Positions 36,708 through 45,444 of a DNA stretch of 64,000 nt are shown one piece after another. Below the pieces are notes generated by a model. It searched no databases. It had not been told where the DNA came from and saw nothing but the letters and a program-made list of their open reading frames with translations. Position numbers and translations under genes: made by a program. The stretch covers positions 1-64,000 of the forward strand of contig JBMNJZ010000001.1 of assembly GCA_050951925.1 (NCBI GenBank). The letters run 5' to 3'. The stretch's first letter is position 1, and every line of letters begins with the position of its first letter. The DNA comes from UBA1046 sp012511325 (GTDB taxonomy: Bacteria > Bacillota > Clostridia > Saccharofermentanales > DTU023).

Positions 36708-37886
36708 TCAAAAAATTTCAGTTATTAAGGAGAAGGCGAGATAGGTGACGGCTAAGAGATCGGCAGCGCCACCCGGGCTCAGATTTCTGGCCTGAAAATC
36801 GACATCGAGCAGGCGCAGCGCTTCTTCCCAGCAGTCATCTTGAGCGTGACAATTCAAGTAGTTGGCGGCGGCTGACTGAGCGTATCGCAGTCCTGCCAAG
36901 CCGCCCCGCTTGATCAAAGTGGTGTCTTCTACACGGGCAATCAGAGTCATTAGATAGTCAAGGGTCAACTTGCGGTCAGACATCAGCACCTTGCCGCCGG
37001 CATCAATTACAGACTGGCCCAGCGCATGAGACTTCAGCATTAGCAGACCGTATTTTGTTATTGAAGGAAAGCCCGAGCTGACCTCAGCTCTGATGCCGCC
37101 GATCCCATAGCGGCGGAAGCTCTCGGCACCGGCCGTAGTCTGGTATTCTCCGGCCGGGTCGTTTAGATCCGTCGCAATCAGGTCGCCGCAGATCCGTGGC
37201 ACAAAAGACAGAAGCTCGGCAACCAGCTCAATGCGCTGCAGTTCTGCTCTCACCGCGGCATTTCCCGGTAGCTGCGCTTTGGCAACCGTAGTCAAATGTT
37301 GCGGATCTGCTTCCTGCGCAGTAGTATCCGTCAGGCATCCCTTATCATCCGTCTGTTCATTGTCGCTTAGCGGTTCCTTGTTCTCCGTTCGCGCTTTATC
37401 GTCTTCTGACCTCTCCTCTTCATTAGCTCTTTTTGAGGGCCAGTCCGCCTGATGATACAGATATCCGGCCGTCGCCAACACCAAACCAAGACAGAAATGG
37501 GCGCCCTTATGAGTATTGCGGCCACCGGTGGCGGCAAACATCTCAGCCTCAGCTTCCAGACCCAGGGAACGCAAAGCAGGAAAAATCGCCGGCAGGGGTT
37601 TGTCGGCACCGATCTGCCAGTATTGGCTAAAGTAGGGTTCCAGAGCTTTGGCGCTGCGGTAGAACAGCTCTCCGGTCAGATCGGGATGAGAGCCGTTATT
37701 TTCGGTATCGACCAATCCGGGCTTCGGTGTGAGATCGACCTCAAACAGCAGAGCTGACCTGGCCAGAGCACCGGTAATGACGGCCGGCTTGCCGTCTGCC
37801 TGATTTTGCGAACCCTGTAAAGGATTGTCAGCCATCTGCCTCCTCGTTCCTCTTGCTAAACTCCTCAGACAGATAGGACTATTCAT
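36708..37886 (-). CDS. citG: Triphosphoribosyl-dephospho-CoA synthase CitG
   Basis: CitG joins ATP and dephospho-CoA to make the prosthetic-group precursor used by CitX. Diagnostic motifs are TPKPGLVDTENNGSH, GGRNTHKGAHF, GIRAEVSSGFPS, DTTLIKRGGLAG and SPGGAADLLAVT. At 392 residues it is about 100 longer than usual, because a charged, Glu/Asp/Lys/Thr-rich insert occupies about 150-212. The start is uncertain: the ATG at 37886 overlaps the citC stop by 8 bases, while an ATG at 37835 has GAGGAGG three bases ahead. It is the last gene of the 13-gene operon. Confidence 0.93.
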   Translation of the reverse strand: MNSPICLRSLARGTRRQMADNPLQGSQNQADGKPAVITGALARSALLFEVDLTPKPGLVDTENNGSHPDLTGELFYRSAKALEPYFSQYWQIGADKPLPAIFPALRSLGLEAEAEMFAATGGRNTHKGAHFCLGLVLATAGYLYHQADWPSKRANEEERSEDDKARTENKEPLSDNEQTDDKGCLTDTTAQEADPQHLTTVAKAQLPGNAAVRAELQRIELVAELLSFVPRICGDLIATDLNDPAGEYQTTAGAESFRRYGIGGIRAEVSSGFPSITKYGLLMLKSHALGQSVIDAGGKVLMSDRKLTLDYLMTLIARVEDTTLIKRGGLAGLRYAQSAAANYLNCHAQDDCWEEALRLLDVDFQARNLSPGGAADLLAVTYLAFSLITEIF

Positions 37887-39129
37887 TCTCCGCGATATTA
37901 GCTGAGGAAATAGCCAATCGGTGTTTGCGCAGGTACTCCAGAGTGGCTGGCGGCACCAGACTATCCAGCTCTTGCCAGGCCTCCTCCCGATATGCCTTGC
38001 GCACGCGTGTGGCGGAGACCGGCCGCCCGTCTCCTGTCTCTATCCTCGGTACAATGGCCAGCTCCGGCTCACCGCCAAACACTTCACGCAGCATCCGATT
38101 GTAGAGCTCTGTAGTGTGGCTAAGAGGCTCGGTGCCCAGATATCTGCGCTTGATACGAAGCGCCGGCGCAATCCGATGCTTGAAAATTTTGGCATCGAGG
38201 GTCGCCTGAAGAACCGTAGTATCTTCATCAGCGGACAGGAAATAGGACGGGAAAGTGGCAGCCGAAACTAAATAAGGGCCTGTCGGATGTACAATCAGAT
38301 TGGTCAGATGCCTTGTCGCCTCTTTAACCAGAAGCAAGCGGTCGATAGCCGGAAAGTCCTGACTTTCCTCCGACAGGACAAAGACATGAACCAGACTTGA
38401 CTCTCTGGCCGCCAGCTCAGTCAGATAGAGATGACCGAGAGTAAAGGGATTGGCGTGCATAACAATCGCCGAGACTACTCCGACCGGATCGCGGGGGGCT
38501 TTGACTTTCAGCAGGTTATCATATTCAGCGGCTGTAGGTTGATCCGAGTCAGCGGCAGATGCCGGATCGAGCCGTGAGAGATATTCATTGGCTGCGGGTT
38601 GATCTGAAACCGGATCCGCCCGGCGCAAATAACTGACGCTGCGATGCCGGATGAAATCCAGATAGGCTTTAAGACCCCCGCTTTTCCCGGCTTTCTCCAT
38701 CAAAACCAATTTATTGTCAACGAATTCCAAAATCTCAAAGCCCAGCCAGCTGAATGCTTGCGCGCTTGCTGCCTTAGTGTAGACAAAGACGCTGTCCCAG
38801 CCGGGCGCCAGCAATATCTCCGCTCGCTCGTCGTAATCAGATCCCGACCAAGACAAGACATCTGCTTCCCGGCTGATCTGATCAGCTTTGACCACTTGCA
38901 ATAACCTGGCAGTGATCAGGTCAAAGGCTTTGCCGCCCTGGTATTCGGGAGCAACTGCTAAACATTTCAGGATATTGTCTGTCCGGGAACCGACTGCCAC
39001 CAGCTGATTATTCTCATATAAGCCCCAGGTTTCCGCCGCTGTTTCCGGGCGCAGGCCGGCCTCGGCAAGTATCTGTTCCCAATCCCGGCGCACAGAGTCT
39101 GAATTCAGATCAAGTCGGTGAAGATCCAT
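37879..39129 (-). CDS. citC: [Citrate/citramalate (pro-3S)-lyase] ligase CitC
   Basis: CitC acetylates the thiol of the lyase prosthetic group using ATP and acetate, switching the lyase on. The 416-residue protein has an N-terminal GNAT-like part (LAVAPEYQGGKAFDL) and a C-terminal nucleotidyltransferase domain with MHANPFTLGHLYL (the H-x-G-H class) and VSATRVRKAY. A linker at about 196-240 contains an imperfect duplication of the form SDQP-x-A-x-EY, unusual for the family. It overlaps citG and starts three bases after the citF stop. Confidence 0.93.
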   Translation of the reverse strand: MDLHRLDLNSDSVRRDWEQILAEAGLRPETAAETWGLYENNQLVAVGSRTDNILKCLAVAPEYQGGKAFDLITARLLQVVKADQISREADVLSWSGSDYDERAEILLAPGWDSVFVYTKAASAQAFSWLGFEILEFVDNKLVLMEKAGKSGGLKAYLDFIRHRSVSYLRRADPVSDQPAANEYLSRLDPASAADSDQPTAAEYDNLLKVKAPRDPVGVVSAIVMHANPFTLGHLYLTELAARESSLVHVFVLSEESQDFPAIDRLLLVKEATRHLTNLIVHPTGPYLVSAATFPSYFLSADEDTTVLQATLDAKIFKHRIAPALRIKRRYLGTEPLSHTTELYNRMLREVFGGEPELAIVPRIETGDGRPVSATRVRKAYREEAWQELDSLVPPATLEYLRKHRLAISSANIAENE

Positions 39130-39132
39130 TGC

Positions 39133-40539
39133 CTAGTTTACCTGTCTGATTGTATCGATGACGGTGCCGTCCCGGTAGAGCACCTCGGCAATAACACGGT
39201 TCTCATTTTTCAGCGTCTTCGGCACACCGCAAATCTTCTCAGCCAGATGCTTGAGCTCTTCGATCGGCATTACTTTCAGGCCTGCATCGCGAAGGCGGGC
39301 TGACAATTCCGCCCGCAGCGGGTTCACGGCGATACCGTACTGTGTAACGAGCAGATCCACCGTCCGCCCCGGTGTCGAGATTGTCTGCACGCGGTCAACA
39401 ATCAGCGGCAATCTGGCCCGCATCAGGGGAGCGATAATGATCGCCAGCCTGGCGCCGGCGGCGGTGTCGCTATGCCCGCCGGAACCGCCCATGATCAGGC
39501 CCTGCGAATTGGTATGGACATTGACATTAAAATCGGGATCGATCTCGGTAGCGCCCAGAATCACAGTGTCGAGGCTGTCAACAACCGCACCGGCGGCCAG
39601 CGGGCTGGCATATTGACTGGCGGAGATTTCCCGGTGGGCCGGATTCTCGCGCAGCGAGCGCACAGCCTCAAGATCAAAGCATTGGACATCGAGCAGAGAT
39701 TCAAAACAGCCTTTGTTCAGCATCTCCACCAGCTTGCCCGTGATGCCGCCGGAAGCAAAACTGCCGTGTATGCCCTCAGCCAACATAATTTTCTCTACGG
39801 CATAGGCCACCGCCAATGAGGCGCCGCCGGCCCCGGTCTGGAAAGAGAAGCCATCGAGCAATAGACCGGAGGCTTTGATCACCTCGGCTGCCATATCTGC
39901 CATCAGGAGACCTATAGGATCGCGAGTCACCCTGGTTGTCCCCGAAACAATACCTGCCGGATCGCCAATTCGCTCGACCGCAACAACATAATCGACTTCC
40001 GTCTCAGAAAATGAGAAGTCAGTCAGAGGATAGGACACCAGATTATCCGTCACCGCCACTACCCGATCAGCATATTGCACGTCGGAAAAGGCATAGCCCA
40101 GCGAACCGCAGGCCGATCTGCCGTATTTGCCGCTGATATTGCCTCGGCTGTCCGCTGTTGGCGCCGCGACGAAGGCGACATCGATCCGTGCGCTGCCCCT
40201 GGCCAAGTCCGCCGGGCGACCGCCGTGACTGCGAAAAATTACCGGCTTTGCTAATAGCCCTGAGGATAGCGCTTTACCGACCAAAGCGCCGCAGTAATTG
40301 CATTCCAGCCCGGTCACAGTACCGTCCCGAATCAGATCCAGGAGGGGCAGATGGCAGTCAAAGATGGCACTGGCATTAATAGTCAGATCCTTGAGTCCTA
40401 GTTTCTGAGCCGCCGCCAGTACCAGATTCAGCACATAGTCACCATTTCTCAGATGGTGATGGAAGGACAAAGTCATTCCGTCTTTCACTCCGGTGAGACG
40501 GAGAGCTTCCGTAATCGAAGGGAGTACTTTATCTTTCAT
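39133..40539 (-). CDS. citF: Citrate/citramalate lyase alpha subunit (CoA-transferase)
   Basis: The alpha subunit swaps the acetyl group on the carrier thioester for citrate or citramalate. The 468 residues, slightly shorter than typical CitF, contain SFHHHLRNGDYVLN, LECNYCGALVGKAL, RSHGGRPADLARG, SFQTGAGGASLAVAY, FASGGITGKLVEML and IMGGSGGHSDTAAGA. These are the family signatures. In this operon, with mutase and methylaspartase, the natural substrate should be (S)-citramalate. Subunit sequence alone cannot separate citramalate lyase from citrate lyase. Confidence 0.95.
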   Translation of the reverse strand: MKDKVLPSITEALRLTGVKDGMTLSFHHHLRNGDYVLNLVLAAAQKLGLKDLTINASAIFDCHLPLLDLIRDGTVTGLECNYCGALVGKALSSGLLAKPVIFRSHGGRPADLARGSARIDVAFVAAPTADSRGNISGKYGRSACGSLGYAFSDVQYADRVVAVTDNLVSYPLTDFSFSETEVDYVVAVERIGDPAGIVSGTTRVTRDPIGLLMADMAAEVIKASGLLLDGFSFQTGAGGASLAVAYAVEKIMLAEGIHGSFASGGITGKLVEMLNKGCFESLLDVQCFDLEAVRSLRENPAHREISASQYASPLAAGAVVDSLDTVILGATEIDPDFNVNVHTNSQGLIMGGSGGHSDTAAGARLAIIIAPLMRARLPLIVDRVQTISTPGRTVDLLVTQYGIAVNPLRAELSARLRDAGLKVMPIEELKHLAEKICGVPKTLKNENRVIAEVLYRDGTVIDTIRQVN

Positions 40540-40553
40540 CAGCTTATACCAAA

Positions 40554-41423
40554 TTATCGCTCCGGCAGGAGCCCCAACTTTTCGGCGGCAGTCAACACTT
40601 GCTCGGCTCGGGCAGCGATCGGAGCATCAATCATCTTGCCGTCCAAAGCAACGACTCCTTTGCCCTCGCGCTTACCTTGTTCAAGTGCTGCCATCACAGC
40701 CAGCGCATAACGTATCGCTTCCGGTCGGGGGCTAAATACCTGATTAATAGCTGACAGATGGCGGGGCGAAATCGCCGCCTTGCCGGAGAAACCCAGACTG
40801 CGAGCCAGCTCGGCATCAGCAATGATCCCCTCATCATCTTGAACATCCGTAAAGGGAGTATCAATCGCATCAATGCCGGCAGCTCTGGCAGCCAGCACCA
40901 ATCTGCTTCTGCTGTAGAAGATCTCAGTGCCTTCCTTAGTGCGCTCGCACCTTAGATCGGCCGCCAGATCTTCAGCGCCTAAGAATAGGGCGCTAACCCG
41001 CTCAGAGGCTGTAGCAATCTCATAGGCCTGCTCTACTCCCAATGCAGTTTCAATCAGAGCGATAATTCCGATCGCGCCCGGCGTTACCTGATTGGCCCGC
41101 TCCAACTCCGTCAACAGTTCCGCTGTCTGCTTGACTGCCTCGACACTGCTCTTAGTCGTCATTACAGCGCCGGGCCGGCAAGGTACAAGAGCTGTCAAAT
41201 CCTGCTGCCAATGACCGCTGTCCGACGCATTAATCCGGATAATGATTTCCTGACTGTAGTCAAGTGTGCGCAAGGCCGATGTCACCAGCAATCTGGCGGC
41301 ATCTTTCTGATCAGGCGCCACCGCGTCCTCAAGATCCATGATCAGCGCATCCGCCGGCATAACCGCGCCGTTTTGCAGCATAACCGGGCTATTGCCGGGC
41401 AAAAACAGCAATGACCTTCTCAT
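40554..41423 (-). CDS. citE: Citrate/citramalate lyase beta subunit
   Basis: CitE cleaves the carrier-bound citramalyl (or citryl) thioester, releasing pyruvate (or oxaloacetate) and regenerating acetyl-carrier. I chose the ATG at 41423, five bases after AGGAGGT and one base after the citD stop; the open frame extends to 41495 without homology. The 290-residue TIM barrel has RRSLLFLPGNSPVM, ALIMDLEDAVAPDQK, INASDSGHW and ALFLGAEDLAADL, which hold the Mg- and CoA-binding residues. It is co-transcribed with citD and citF. Confidence 0.95.
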   Translation of the reverse strand: MRRSLLFLPGNSPVMLQNGAVMPADALIMDLEDAVAPDQKDAARLLVTSALRTLDYSQEIIIRINASDSGHWQQDLTALVPCRPGAVMTTKSSVEAVKQTAELLTELERANQVTPGAIGIIALIETALGVEQAYEIATASERVSALFLGAEDLAADLRCERTKEGTEIFYSRSRLVLAARAAGIDAIDTPFTDVQDDEGIIADAELARSLGFSGKAAISPRHLSAINQVFSPRPEAIRYALAVMAALEQGKREGKGVVALDGKMIDAPIAARAEQVLTAAEKLGLLPER

Positions 41424-41424
41424 C

Positions 41425-41694
41425 TCAGACCTCCTGCTCAGCACCGCGCCTGACCGCTGTTTCCAGCCGGGCTCTGATGGTACAGTCCAGAGCACCCTGA
41501 TCCTGGAGAGTGATCAGGCCTGCCTTTACTCCCAGATCAGTCAAAACCGTCCGGACTGTCTCTTCTATCTGTTCCCCGTATTGCGCCAGCACCGGGGATT
41601 CCAGCTCCAACTTAAGAATATCCGCCGGCTGTACAGTCACCAGAATATCACTTGATTCCAATGTCCCGGCACTGGCTGTTTTGATTATTTTCAT
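41425..41694 (-). CDS. citD: Citrate/citramalate lyase gamma subunit, acyl carrier protein
   Basis: CitD carries the phosphoribosyl-dephospho-CoA arm. Starting from the ATG at 41694, which follows GAGGT by five bases, the protein has 89 residues and begins MKIIKTASAGTLESSD. Ser14 within AGTLESSD is the usual attachment serine. The C-terminal part contains the family's acidic region and ends one base before citE. The ATG at 41706 would only add four residues. Confidence 0.95.
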   Translation of the reverse strand: MKIIKTASAGTLESSDILVTVQPADILKLELESPVLAQYGEQIEETVRTVLTDLGVKAGLITLQDQGALDCTIRARLETAVRRGAEQEV

Positions 41695-41721
41695 CTTATA
41701 CCTCAACTGCCGGCAGACAAT

Positions 41722-42651
41722 TTAGTCCGGCAGAGTAAGCTGGTTTAGTTCACTTAGTTTGAATTCATGATCTACGGCAACAAGTCCGACCATCAAATAT
41801 CTGCCGGTCAAAGCATCACGGAGAAATTCATGATAAAGCTGAAAATTTTCGATTTCACCGGTAGATTCGACATGCATGCGAGGACCGGTACAAAAATGCC
41901 TCTGATCGCCGATCAGAATATGCTTGTCATCCAGATAGGAGATCGGGAGATCCGCGGCAATCATCTCTTTGACCCGCTCTTCCAGCTCGCGCAGATCGAT
42001 TTCCGGCTTTTCATCAAAGATGAGGATAAAACCATGCCGCACCTCGGCATGTTCGTAGCGATGCACTCGATAATCTGCCAGCGAATAAGAGACAAGATCT
42101 TCAGCAGTATGGGTCATGCGGCGGTAAGGAATTGATTTGTAAACAATCTTCTTCAGATGGTCAGGCTCGGGACCGAAGATATTGGGACGCGTCACGATAA
42201 TCTCTTCACCAAGACCCAAAAGCAGATGAGCATTGCGACCCAGATAGGGATAAATCAGGTCGAAATGCTCGACAATGACCCGCTTTTTGCGTTTCACCGC
42301 TTCATTGATAGCACCGGCCAGCTCGTGCATTTGATAAAAAGCGGACTCAAAACGGATATCCAGGTGATAAGTATGGGGACTGAAAAAACCGGTATCGTCC
42401 AGGTTCATGATCGGCAACGGTCTGACATTGACGCCCTCATCATCATTGGTCAGCTCCAGACCAGGGAACATGCCTTTGATCAGGATGCTCTTGCCGGAGC
42501 CGCTGTCTCCGATCAGGCCGATCAGCAGATCAAAGGGACTTAGATACTGCTGAGCGATCTGCATGCCCTGATCCGCCAGGCGCGGCATCCCGCGCGGAGA
42601 CAGTAAAACACTGTAGAGATGGTTTTGTTGCATACGTGCGGAATATGACAT
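41722..42651 (-). CDS. P-loop protein with C-terminal AlaRS/ThrRS-like editing (SAD) domain, function unknown
   Basis: This 309-residue protein lies between mal and citD inside the glutamate-fermentation operon. The N-terminal half is a P-loop domain with Walker A GDSGSGKS at 48-55 and a kinase-like strand RVIVEHFD near 124-131. The C-terminal half resembles the second additional domain of alanyl/threonyl-tRNA synthetases and AlaX editing proteins: H181-T-A-E-D185 matches the H-x-x-x-H helix, and C254-T-G-P-R-M-H260 followed by STGEIENF matches the C-G-G-T-H then TGEIG-F region. The second His is Asp, and the Cys-His spacing is longer than usual. Related SAD-kinase fusions place SAD first; here the order is reversed. 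GGGGGAGA precedes the ATG. The substrate is unknown. Confidence 0.65.
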   Translation of the reverse strand: MSYSARMQQNHLYSVLLSPRGMPRLADQGMQIAQQYLSPFDLLIGLIGDSGSGKSILIKGMFPGLELTNDDEGVNVRPLPIMNLDDTGFFSPHTYHLDIRFESAFYQMHELAGAINEAVKRKKRVIVEHFDLIYPYLGRNAHLLLGLGEEIIVTRPNIFGPEPDHLKKIVYKSIPYRRMTHTAEDLVSYSLADYRVHRYEHAEVRHGFILIFDEKPEIDLRELEERVKEMIAADLPISYLDDKHILIGDQRHFCTGPRMHVESTGEIENFQLYHEFLRDALTGRYLMVGLVAVDHEFKLSELNQLTLPD

Positions 42652-42699
42652 GATTTAATCTCCCCCTCATCTTTGATAACAATATTTTAGCATAGAGCC

Positions 42700-43947
42700 T
42701 CAGCGGACTCCCGACTCACGGAGCGCAATGATCCTTTGCATTTCGTTATAGACAATCATGATCCCCTCATCAACTCCCATGCCGGGCTTAGCCAGAATCT
42801 GGTCAGCCTGGACCGCCATAGCGACCTGCACGCAGATCATGGCTGAGCGATCCGTCTCATTGCAGGTGCCGCCCTGATAGGCTCCGATGCCCTTTTCCTT
42901 GCAGTAGAGTATAGCCTCGATCGTATGATTCAGCCCGCCCAGATCCGGCGTTTTGACTTGGATCATATGCCCTGCCCTGGCATCGGTGAAAGCGCGAACA
43001 TCTTCCACGGTATTACACCATTCGTCAGCCACCAGCTCCACACCAAGACCTCTGCTGTCTACTTCGGCGGTAAGCTCGGCCAGACATTTGATCTGAGTGT
43101 CGCGGTCGCCGGCATCCATCGGACCCTCGATCCGCAACTTGAATGGCTTGACGGTTTCTTCCAGCACTTCCAGATAGTCCGCCATGCCACTGATATTGTG
43201 TGTTCCGAAGGCTTGACCGATCGTACCGTAGACATCAATTTGGATAACCGGCTGATAAGATGCTTCCGGTCTGAGCTGCCTGATGCGCTTGACCAGCCAT
43301 TGCAGATAATCCACCAGCAACTCGCCTTTTTTGCCTAATTTTGTCTCAACATTATTGATCAGAGCATGCGGCAAGACAGGAACGCCCTTGATAATCATCT
43401 TGTCCGCATTGTTGTAGCGGTCATCACCCGACTGAGCGAAAATCGGAATCATTTTATTGGTCACGGTCAGACCATATTCCTCAGCAATGACATCACACAT
43501 CAGCTTATTATTCTTGAGGCCGACCGCATGCAGCAGAACCTGGCTGACCCCGTAGCGGATAGCGGTATGGAGCTTCTTGCCGTTTACTCTGATCTCGTCC
43601 AGCTCTTCCACCATTTCACGGAAAGTAGTGATTTCTCTGCCCTCGTAGTGCGGAGCAACATGTTCATAGATAATCGGTATATAATCAGCAGCCAGGAACA
43701 GCGGGTCTCTGCCGCCGGCGCCGGAATATTGTACTGCGCAACAATCTGCCCAGGCGATCTGATTATCCTCTAACTGCAACATGACAGCGATCGATTCGCC
43801 GGGTTGGCGCACCGTTGTAAAACCAGGTGTCATAGGCTGACCGATATAGTTGGCTCCGTCAGCTACAGCGCCACGTTTAATTGCCAGCTGATCGTCGAAG
43901 AAAAATCCGGTTAAACCTGGGGAACAGACCATTTTTTTAATTTTCAT
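42700..43947 (-). CDS. mal: Methylaspartate ammonia-lyase
   Basis: Mal removes ammonia from (2S,3S)-3-methylaspartate to give mesaconate. The 415-residue enolase-superfamily enzyme matches Clostridium tetanomorphum MAL residue for residue at the catalytic sites: His194 in LPHALINN, Asp238 in QIDVYG, Glu274 in LRIEGPMDAG, Asp308 in VADEWC and Lys332 in QVKTPDLGGLNH. The known enzyme has His194, Asp238, Glu273, Asp307 and Lys331. It lies directly after glmE in the operon, so the product of the mutase is its substrate. Confidence 0.97.
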   Translation of the reverse strand: MKIKKMVCSPGLTGFFFDDQLAIKRGAVADGANYIGQPMTPGFTTVRQPGESIAVMLQLEDNQIAWADCCAVQYSGAGGRDPLFLAADYIPIIYEHVAPHYEGREITTFREMVEELDEIRVNGKKLHTAIRYGVSQVLLHAVGLKNNKLMCDVIAEEYGLTVTNKMIPIFAQSGDDRYNNADKMIIKGVPVLPHALINNVETKLGKKGELLVDYLQWLVKRIRQLRPEASYQPVIQIDVYGTIGQAFGTHNISGMADYLEVLEETVKPFKLRIEGPMDAGDRDTQIKCLAELTAEVDSRGLGVELVADEWCNTVEDVRAFTDARAGHMIQVKTPDLGGLNHTIEAILYCKEKGIGAYQGGTCNETDRSAMICVQVAMAVQADQILAKPGMGVDEGIMIVYNEMQRIIALRESGVR

Positions 43948-43992
43948 TTGTGTTCTCCTTATATTCTCGCTTTTATTTTTTCAGTTATTTCA

Positions 43993-45444
43993 TCAGCGCG
44001 GACGTCCGACCAGACGCCCTTTACTGATGGCATAGACATCATCAATAACCATCTGAAACGATGCTTTTCTATTCTCATAATGAGCCCGCTCTTCTATCTT
44101 CTGCTGATGGAAATCAAGCAGTTCAGGCGGTAAAGGCACATTCCCGGGATGAAAGAGACGGATACAGCCATCATTGTCCCGGGCAGGCAGCATTTTGCCG
44201 GCATTAAAACGGCTGGGCGCAAAAGGAATATCCAGAACACCGGCCTCAAAGGCACGGATGGCCCCCCTTGCTACATCGCCCTCGCCCAGTTCCAGCACCC
44301 GGTCTACAACTGCTCTTGTTTCCGCGGCTATGATTACTTTCTCATCTTTGAGGCTATAGGTATTGAGACTTTGCTCACCCAACATGGAAATCAATTGCCG
44401 TGTGGTCCTGAGACCGGCGGCATTAGCCTCTTTGGTGGGAACGCCCATAGCCTCATGCGGTGTTTTAACAATAACTTTAGTGGCATGGGACAGAGCCGCT
44501 ACCGCACTGCCCCAGGCAATCACCGCATAAGCTTTGGCCTCATCCTGCGGGAAGCCTCCCATCCATTGATGGAGCACAGTGGTAACCTGTACATTGCCAT
44601 AGCCGAAGCGGTGCAGATATTCGTCAGTCAATGACTGCAGAGTCTGAATAGCAGCGACATCCTGCACCAGATTGCCGCATTGTCCATAGCCCACGGTAAT
44701 ATTGCGGACACCCTGCTCGGCCGCCAGAATGCTCTCTATTATCGCCACGGCATGGGAAATAAACGGCGGTACCAAAGTTCCCGTCAAAGGTCCGTACGGC
44801 TCACGGTTGATCGGGCAACCGGCTTCTTCATACAGCCCCGTCAGCCGGTCAACATATTGCCAGTCCCTGATCGTAGTTTCCAGAGGCACCGACTTGGCAT
44901 AGGGAATATTGTAGGAAATGCCTCCGCCTTCATAACTGGTAAAACCGCCGGCGTATGCAATTTCCGTCAGGAGTCTGGCATCAGGCGTGCCATGTCTGAT
45001 CTGAACCGGAATATCGAGATTGTCGATAATTTGCCGGCAGCCGAAGACGCCATGATTGACTGCCGGAAAACCGTTCAGCATCGACTTGTTCTCGCGGACA
45101 GATTCTTCGATCCCGATTTCTGCCTCTTTGTATCGATTTTGGCGTGTATAGCTGTCAATCGTCGTTGGCAGCAGGTCCGCTTCACCCTCATCCTGCAGAT
45201 ATGTAAGCAATTTAACATGCTGCGGGATTAGCGCAACTCCGGCACGTGGTTGAATCAAAGTGGTGCCGTCTGTTTTCGCCTGGTTCAGTTTCCGACTGAA
45301 AATTTTGTTCGCCGGCAGTGACTGATGGTATGCTACTGCTTCGGCAAAATCCACATCCCGTCCGGTAGGCCATTGGGTTAGGATTTCAGCTTGAATGGCG
45401 GTAAATTCGTCCATACTAAGCTTTTTGGCTGTGAGATCACTCAT
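43993..45444 (-). CDS. glmE: Methylaspartate (glutamate) mutase epsilon subunit
   Basis: GlmE is the catalytic TIM-barrel subunit that, with B12-carrying GlmS, rearranges (S)-glutamate to 3-methylaspartate. The 483-residue chain keeps the arginine claw that holds the substrate: Arg67 in QPRAGV, Arg101 in SYTRQNRYKE and Arg150 in QIRHGTPDA, plus Glu172 in TSYEGGGISYN. These are each one residue past the C. cochlearium positions (66, 100, 149, 171). Its start overlaps the glmL stop by 8 bases. Confidence 0.97.
   Translation of the reverse strand: MSDLTAKKLSMDEFTAIQAEILTQWPTGRDVDFAEAVAYHQSLPANKIFSRKLNQAKTDGTTLIQPRAGVALIPQHVKLLTYLQDEGEADLLPTTIDSYTRQNRYKEAEIGIEESVRENKSMLNGFPAVNHGVFGCRQIIDNLDIPVQIRHGTPDARLLTEIAYAGGFTSYEGGGISYNIPYAKSVPLETTIRDWQYVDRLTGLYEEAGCPINREPYGPLTGTLVPPFISHAVAIIESILAAEQGVRNITVGYGQCGNLVQDVAAIQTLQSLTDEYLHRFGYGNVQVTTVLHQWMGGFPQDEAKAYAVIAWGSAVAALSHATKVIVKTPHEAMGVPTKEANAAGLRTTRQLISMLGEQSLNTYSLKDEKVIIAAETRAVVDRVLELGEGDVARGAIRAFEAGVLDIPFAPSRFNAGKMLPARDNDGCIRLFHPGNVPLPPELLDFHQQKIEERAHYENRKASFQMVIDDVYAISKGRLVGRPR

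Noticed and set aside
38501..38620. Possible tandem DNA repeat in citC
   Set aside because: The duplication is seen at protein level in the CitC linker but is imperfect at DNA level. I list it as a protein feature and not as a repeat array.
36708..41694. Reading the lyase genes as a citrate-fermentation cluster
   Set aside because: No citrate carrier, oxaloacetate decarboxylase or CitA/CitB pair is present, and the genes share an operon with glutamate mutase and methylaspartase. Citramalate lyase is the better reading, though sequence alone cannot exclude citrate.
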